Below are positions 59,833-64,000 of a stretch of 64,000 nucleotides of DNA, piece by piece. A program made the translations under genes and the position numbers. The notes below the pieces were generated by a model. The model had not been told where the DNA came from and did no database searches. It worked only from the letters and a program-made list of their open reading frames with translations. Origin of the DNA: Chamaecrista fasciculata (taxonomy: Eukaryota > Streptophyta > Magnoliopsida > Fabales > Fabaceae); contig QANZ01020146.1 in the NCBI GenBank assembly GCA_003254925.1, positions 1-64,000 of the forward strand, in the 5' to 3' direction. The stretch's first letter is position 1. Each line of letters begins with the position of its first letter.

Positions 59833-60651
59833 GGTCAAAAGGTCATCATTTTGGTCCTAAATATGTGTTTTGATGTTCATTTTGATACTTATGTATTAAA
59901 ATATTCATATTGGTCCTAAATATTAGCAAAATGTTTCATTTTGGTCCCAAATTATTGAATGCAATCATAACTCTCTTGTTTCAAATTCAAATGTGATGAG
60001 GTTATAGCTACGTGTTGCTTTTAAGGAGTATTTTCTCTATCCAGCTGGAGCTGTCAACAAACGAGGTTAAATCGGATCCCGAAAGTAAATCACTCATTTC
60101 ACAATCAAACAAGCAAAGTTAGTCATATCTTTCTCATTTCAATTTTGAATATGATAAATTTAGAGCTATGAGTTACTCTTAACAAGTCCTTTTTTCGTCA
60201 AGTTGAGACCATCAACAATGAGATCAAATCAGGCTCAAAAGTAGGGATGGGATCAAAAAGTTAAAAATCATGAAAAATTGGTTTCAAATACATTTTTGAG
60301 TCCGATTTGACCTCATTTGGTAACAATCTCAACTGGACAAAAAAAAAATTGTTAAAAATAACATATATCTCTGAATCCATCGCATTTGGACTTGAAACGA
60401 GAAAAATATAATCAATTTCACTAATTTGACCATCAAATGAACGACTTAATTACTTTTGAGACCCGATTTGATATCGTTTTCTAACGACCCAATTGAAAAG
60501 AAAAAGTACTCTTCGAAAGTAACATGTCAACAAACCAAAATGAAACATGTTGCCAATATTTAAAACTGATATGAATCTTTTAAAATATAAAGGACTAAAA
60601 TAAACCTAAAAATATATATTAAGAACGAAAGTGATCCTATGCCCCTTTGTC
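59833..60651. mobile_element. fold-back element, family B (about 0.8 kb)
   Basis: Left arm GGTCAAAAGGTCATCATTTTGG with 'ttcattttggtcccaaat'; centre near 60260 (aaaatcatgaaaaattggttt); right arm to 'gaaagtgatcctatgcccc'. It matches the 10873 element over its inner segments. The right end is eroded. Confidence 0.6.
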
Positions 60652-60970
60652 TGTATTGAAATATGTAAGAGAAAAGTCCAACTACAAAGTAATGAATAGC
60701 TAGCACTCTTAGAAACAACCTCATAATTTAGTTAAAAAATAAAAAGGAAACAACGTAACCTCATAATTTTTTTTTGGCCAATAACTTAACCTCATAACTA
60801 TTAAAACTTAAAACAGTGAAATAGGTGCAGTGTCAATGCCTTAACTTTATAAAATTAACGATTTTGTTAAAAACTCTAAAAATTGGAGAAACTAAATTAA
60901 TTTATAAAACGAACAAGAAAATGTCTACTAAATATATCATGACATTAAATCAGATTTGAGTTTGAAATAA
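60652..60970. other. intergenic, nothing recognised
   Basis: AT-rich, no gene. Confidence 0.35.
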
Positions 60971-60971
60971 A

Positions 60972-61165
60972 CTCTCTCTCTATATATCTTATATTATATA
61001 ACTCCACCCCTTTCTGGTCGTCCACATTTTAAAACTATAGTACAAAATTAATAATAAGAGGAAAATTATTATTTGATCCCTTCTTTTTTACTGAGTTAAT
61101 GATTTAGTCCCTCATTTATTTTACATACATATTTGCGTGCCCGTTAGAGCACGCAAAACCTCTAG
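60972..61165 (+). mobile_element. possible short Helitron, 3' end clear
   Basis: The 3' end has the Helitron pattern: a hairpin with a 9-bp stem (tttgcgtgc, 8-nt loop, gcacgcaaa, 61132-61157), a short spacer and CTAG at 61162-61165, followed by T. A 5' end starting TCTCTCTATATATC near 60972 is plausible but not certain. There is no coding capacity. Confidence 0.5.
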
Positions 61166-61275
61166 TATATATATATCTCTGTATGTTACAAATTAATATT
61201 AAAAGACTAATCTATTAGACAAAAATACTGCAAAATTTGAATATTATCTTACGATTGTATTTTTTTATCCTATAT

Positions 61276-61458
61276 TTTTTTGGTAAATACCATAGGTGTC
61301 TCCCACCTATCCGTGTAACGGTCTAGGCAAGACTAATCCCATTCGGGCCGGGGAGCAAACAGTTTAAGGCCCTCCCAACAAATGTCGACTCCAGGGCTCA
61401 AACCCAGGTCCCTCAACCTGAGGTGCAGCTCGCCAACTACTGCACCAAACACTTGTTG
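61276..61458 (-). mobile_element. tRNA-derived SINE on the minus strand
   Basis: On the minus strand an A box-like TGGTGCAGTAGTTGG and a B box-like GGGTTTGAGCCC appear in the right order and spacing. The body ends 'ggtatttacc' plus a short A run. The 17-18 bp flanks (a, 7 or 8 t, atcctatat; 61259-61275 and 61459-61476) are a target duplication differing by one T, as made by LINE-driven retroposition. Confidence 0.75.
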
Positions 61459-61476
61459 ATTTTTTTTATCCTATAT

Positions 61477-62034
61477 GATAAAGCTGAGTTTGTGTGTTGA
61501 AGAAATGAATGAAAGTGATTGATGTAGTGGTTTAGAGTTTGCATGTGGCCATCTAGTCTCCACAATATTGTGTATTTCCCAACAAAATATGTGTGTATAT
61601 GCCTCGCTTTCAAGTTTGTGAGAAAACAAAAATTTTCGAGGGATTTAGAGATTTGTGAGTGAAAGAAGCAATTTAAGTCCCTGAAATTTTGGAAAACCGT
61701 AAACAGAGCTTTCAGGCATGGATTTGCATATCACGTCCAACCAAAACATACGTGCAATGTGTGATTATGGCCTCCTTCCATGGAAATGTTGCTTTGATAT
61801 ATATGTTTTCAAGTTTATGGCAGATACAAATTGTATACAGCTTTCTGGCCCAAATTTGTGTATATCGTTTTTTTGACCAACATATATTTAAAAGTGAATT
61901 CTTGATATATACACAAAAATGAGTTTTTAACTTCTTTTTTTTTTTCACAAACCGTTCTACGTAAGGACGAGAATGAATTAGTTTATGACAAAAAATAAAG
62001 TTAATATATATGTAATTTATCACATTTTAAAATT
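61477..62034. other. intergenic, nothing recognised
   Basis: Two overlapping frames on opposite strands near 61689-62023 show no domain. Confidence 0.35.
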
Positions 62035-62636
62035 GGCTTAAGTGCATTTTTGGTCCCCTAACTTTCGTAAAGGTCTCAATTTGGTCCCCTAACTTTTTTT
62101 TGTTTCAATTTTGGTCCCCTAACTTTTGGAAACGTCTCAATTTGGTCCCCTAACTTTTTTTTGTTGCAATTTTGGTTCCCTAACTTTTGAAAACGTCTCA
62201 CTATTCGTCCCAAGTGCACTTCCATCCATTATATGCCATTAGTGTTGATCTAGCAGGCTGAGTTGGTCGATGATGTGGCAATAATGGGTGACGTGGATTA
62301 AAAAATGACCATTATGCAATAAAATACAATATTTTGAGAACGAATCAACCAAAACTTAACCTAACAAAAAGACTCAAAATGTTGCATAATGGTCCTTCTT
62401 AATCCACTTCACTCATATTTGCCACATCATCAGCCAACTCAGCCTGCCAGATCAACACTAACGGCAGATAATGGATGGAAGTGCATTTAGGACCAACGGT
62501 GAGATGTTTTCAAAAGTTAAGGACCAAATTGAGACTTTTCAAAAGTTAGGGGCCCAAAATTGCAAAAAAAAATAAAGGTTAAGCGACCAAATTGTGACCT
62601 TTGCAAAAGTTAGAGAACTAAAAATGCACTTAAGCC
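62035..62636. mobile_element. MULE-like fold-back element, family A (602 bp)
   Basis: The termini GGCTTAAGTGCATTTTTGG and AAAAATGCACTTAAGCC are inverted repeats, and the arms hold 'ggtcccctaacttt' units. The 9-mers tttaaaatt (62026-62034) and ttcaaaatt (62637-62645) flank it, alike at 8 of 9 positions. The inner part around 62300-62400 includes a mirrored 'caaaatgttgcataatgg' segment. Confidence 0.75.
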
Positions 62637-63106
62637 TTCAAAATTTGATGGTTTATTGCTTTAAAAAAAAATAGGCGAACAACCTTAATTGAAGGGGATA
62701 TAGGACACGTATATGCAAAACTTTAAAAGCTTTCATTTTTTTTAATGTCCACATCTTCATCTATTTATTATATTTTTTTTTTAAATACTGTTTCTTTTGA
62801 TAAATCTAGAAGAAAAAGATCACTTATGTGCCAATGCATGTGCCATGCTCTATATCAAATTAATAGTTTCTAATAACATGTCTTATTATTTTCAATTTTT
62901 GTCTTGGTACGAATGGCCTGGCTTAATTTGTCAATCATATCCATCACAATGTAATAACAAAAATAAAAATAATTTAATGTTAACTAATTCATTCAATATC
63001 GTATAATCATAACTTTTCTTTTTCTTTTATATACACACACACATTAGTACTAATAGGTTTTACATCCTTTATTATTTTTAAAATTTATATTACTAAGTTA
63101 TTTTAA
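62637..63106. other. intergenic, nothing recognised
   Basis: Contains an open frame of 69 codons (62797-63006) without a known domain. Confidence 0.35.
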
Positions 63107-63498
63107 GGGTAAATTACACTTTGGTACATTATGGTTTGGTCATATTTCACTTTGGTATCCTATGGTTTAAAAAGTGACACTTTGGTACCCTTTGGAGCTA
63201 TTTTGGTCATAACAAATTTTGCAAAAATTACATTTTTGACCCCCAAAATTTTTTTATAGTTTTCATTTTAGTCCTTAGATAATATGTATCAAGGGAACTA
63301 TTTGTAATTTTCTAAACATATTGGGGGTCAATATATAATTTTTGCAAAATTTGTTAAGGTTAAAGTTACAAAATAGCTCCAAAGGTAACTAAAGTGTTAA
63401 CGGAGAATACCATAGGGTACCAAAGTGTCACTTTCTAAACCACAGGGTATCAAAGTGAAATTTGATCAAATCATATGGTACCAAAGTGCAATTTACCC
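63107..63498. mobile_element. MULE-like fold-back element, family C (392 bp)
   Basis: GGGTAAATTACACTTTGG and the complement of GGGTAAATTGCACTTTGG bound the element. The 9-mer ttattttaa is present at 63098-63106 and 63499-63507, a perfect 9-bp duplication. It is a compact version of the element at 563-1782. Confidence 0.8.
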
Positions 63499-63570
63499 TT
63501 ATTTTAAAATCTATTTCATTTTAAATTAATGAAAAAATAAAAAGTTATTCAAATTCGTTAATAACTTAAA

Positions 63571-64000
63571 GGCTAAAGTGTATTTTTGGTCTCATAACTT
63601 TGGCAAAGGTTTCAAATTGGTCCCATAACTTTTTTTGTTGCAATTTTAGTCCCATAACTTTGGCAAAGGTCTCAATTTGGTCTCATAACTTTTTTTGTTG
63701 CAATTTTGGTCTCATAACTTCTGAAAACGTCTCACCGTTGATCCTAAGTTGATTTCTATCCATCCCATAACTTCACCCATATTTGTCACGTCATCATGCA
63801 ACTCAATATGTCAGATAATCTTTAACGACAAATAATGGATGGAAATCAGCTTGTGACTAACGGTGAGACGTTTTCAAAGTTATGGGACCAAAATTGCAAC
63901 AAAAAAAGTTATGAGACCAAATTGAGACGTTTGCTAAAGTTATGGGATCAAAATTGCAATAAAAAAAGTTATGAGACCAAATTAAAATCTTTGCCAAAGT
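63571..64000. mobile_element. family-A fold-back element, cut by the window end
   Basis: Starts GGCTAAAGTGTATTTTTGG after taacttaaa. The left arm, the centre near 63800 and most of the right arm are present; the terminal repeat lies beyond 64000. Confidence 0.7.

Noticed and set aside
61276-61458. A functional tRNA gene on the minus strand
   Set aside because: The boxes are tRNA-like but no cloverleaf closes, and target duplications bound the larger 183-bp unit, so it is a SINE.

Overview
This looks like nuclear DNA of a flowering plant, most likely a eudicot. The sequence is AT-rich, the genes are sparse and plant-type (a cytosolic HSC70 with the usual plant intron position, a BAHD acyltransferase, a relic of a BSK-type kinase exon), and nearly everything else is transposable elements of plant families. 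It is an assembly piece: two runs of N (21024-21179 and 46736-46903) and single Ns at 6919, 13079 and 30413.

Only three intact protein genes are supported. (1) HSC70/HSP70, 16013-19448 (+), two exons, 648 residues, ending in EEVD. (2) A BAHD acyltransferase of the flavonoid/phenolic-glucoside malonyltransferase type, 24619-26064 (-), single exon, with a second copy of its 3' end about 0.8 kb downstream. (3) A plant-specific one-pass membrane protein, 52031-52729 (-). A short BSK-kinase exon relic lies at 47956-48039. No pathway or operon links these genes.

Layout. 1-3.8 kb: a 1.2 kb fold-back element and intergenic DNA. 3.8-7.7 kb: a truncated Copia fossil fused to a LINE 3' end carrying an RNase H domain. 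7.7-16 kb: SINE, MITE and fold-back elements. 16-20 kb: HSC70, whose intron carries two fold-back elements. 20-28.6 kb: MITEs, the BAHD gene and its partial duplicate, which is patched to an LTR fragment and telomere-like repeats. 28.64-42.56 kb: a nest in which a small MULE-like fold-back element holds a non-autonomous Gypsy-type LTR element; its 5' LTR holds a CACTA element, which in turn holds a Harbinger-like element, and its 3' LTR holds a probable solo LTR. 42.6-52 kb: MITEs, a tandem array with a period of about 270 bp, fold-backs and a SINE split by a small MITE. 52-53 kb: the membrane protein gene. 53.7-64 kb: fold-backs, a Copia remnant, a repeated composite unit with hairpins, a Helitron-like 3' end, a SINE, and three more fold-back elements, the last cut by the window edge.

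The strongest overall pattern is a large set of long-inverted-repeat (fold-back) elements whose arms are built from short units containing 'TTTGGTCC' or 'TTTGGTACC'. Wherever the ends are clear they begin GG and end CC and sit between 9-bp direct repeats made only, or almost only, of A and T. That fits non-autonomous Mutator-like (MULE) elements with an A/T target preference. Boundaries marked 'about' are by eye.
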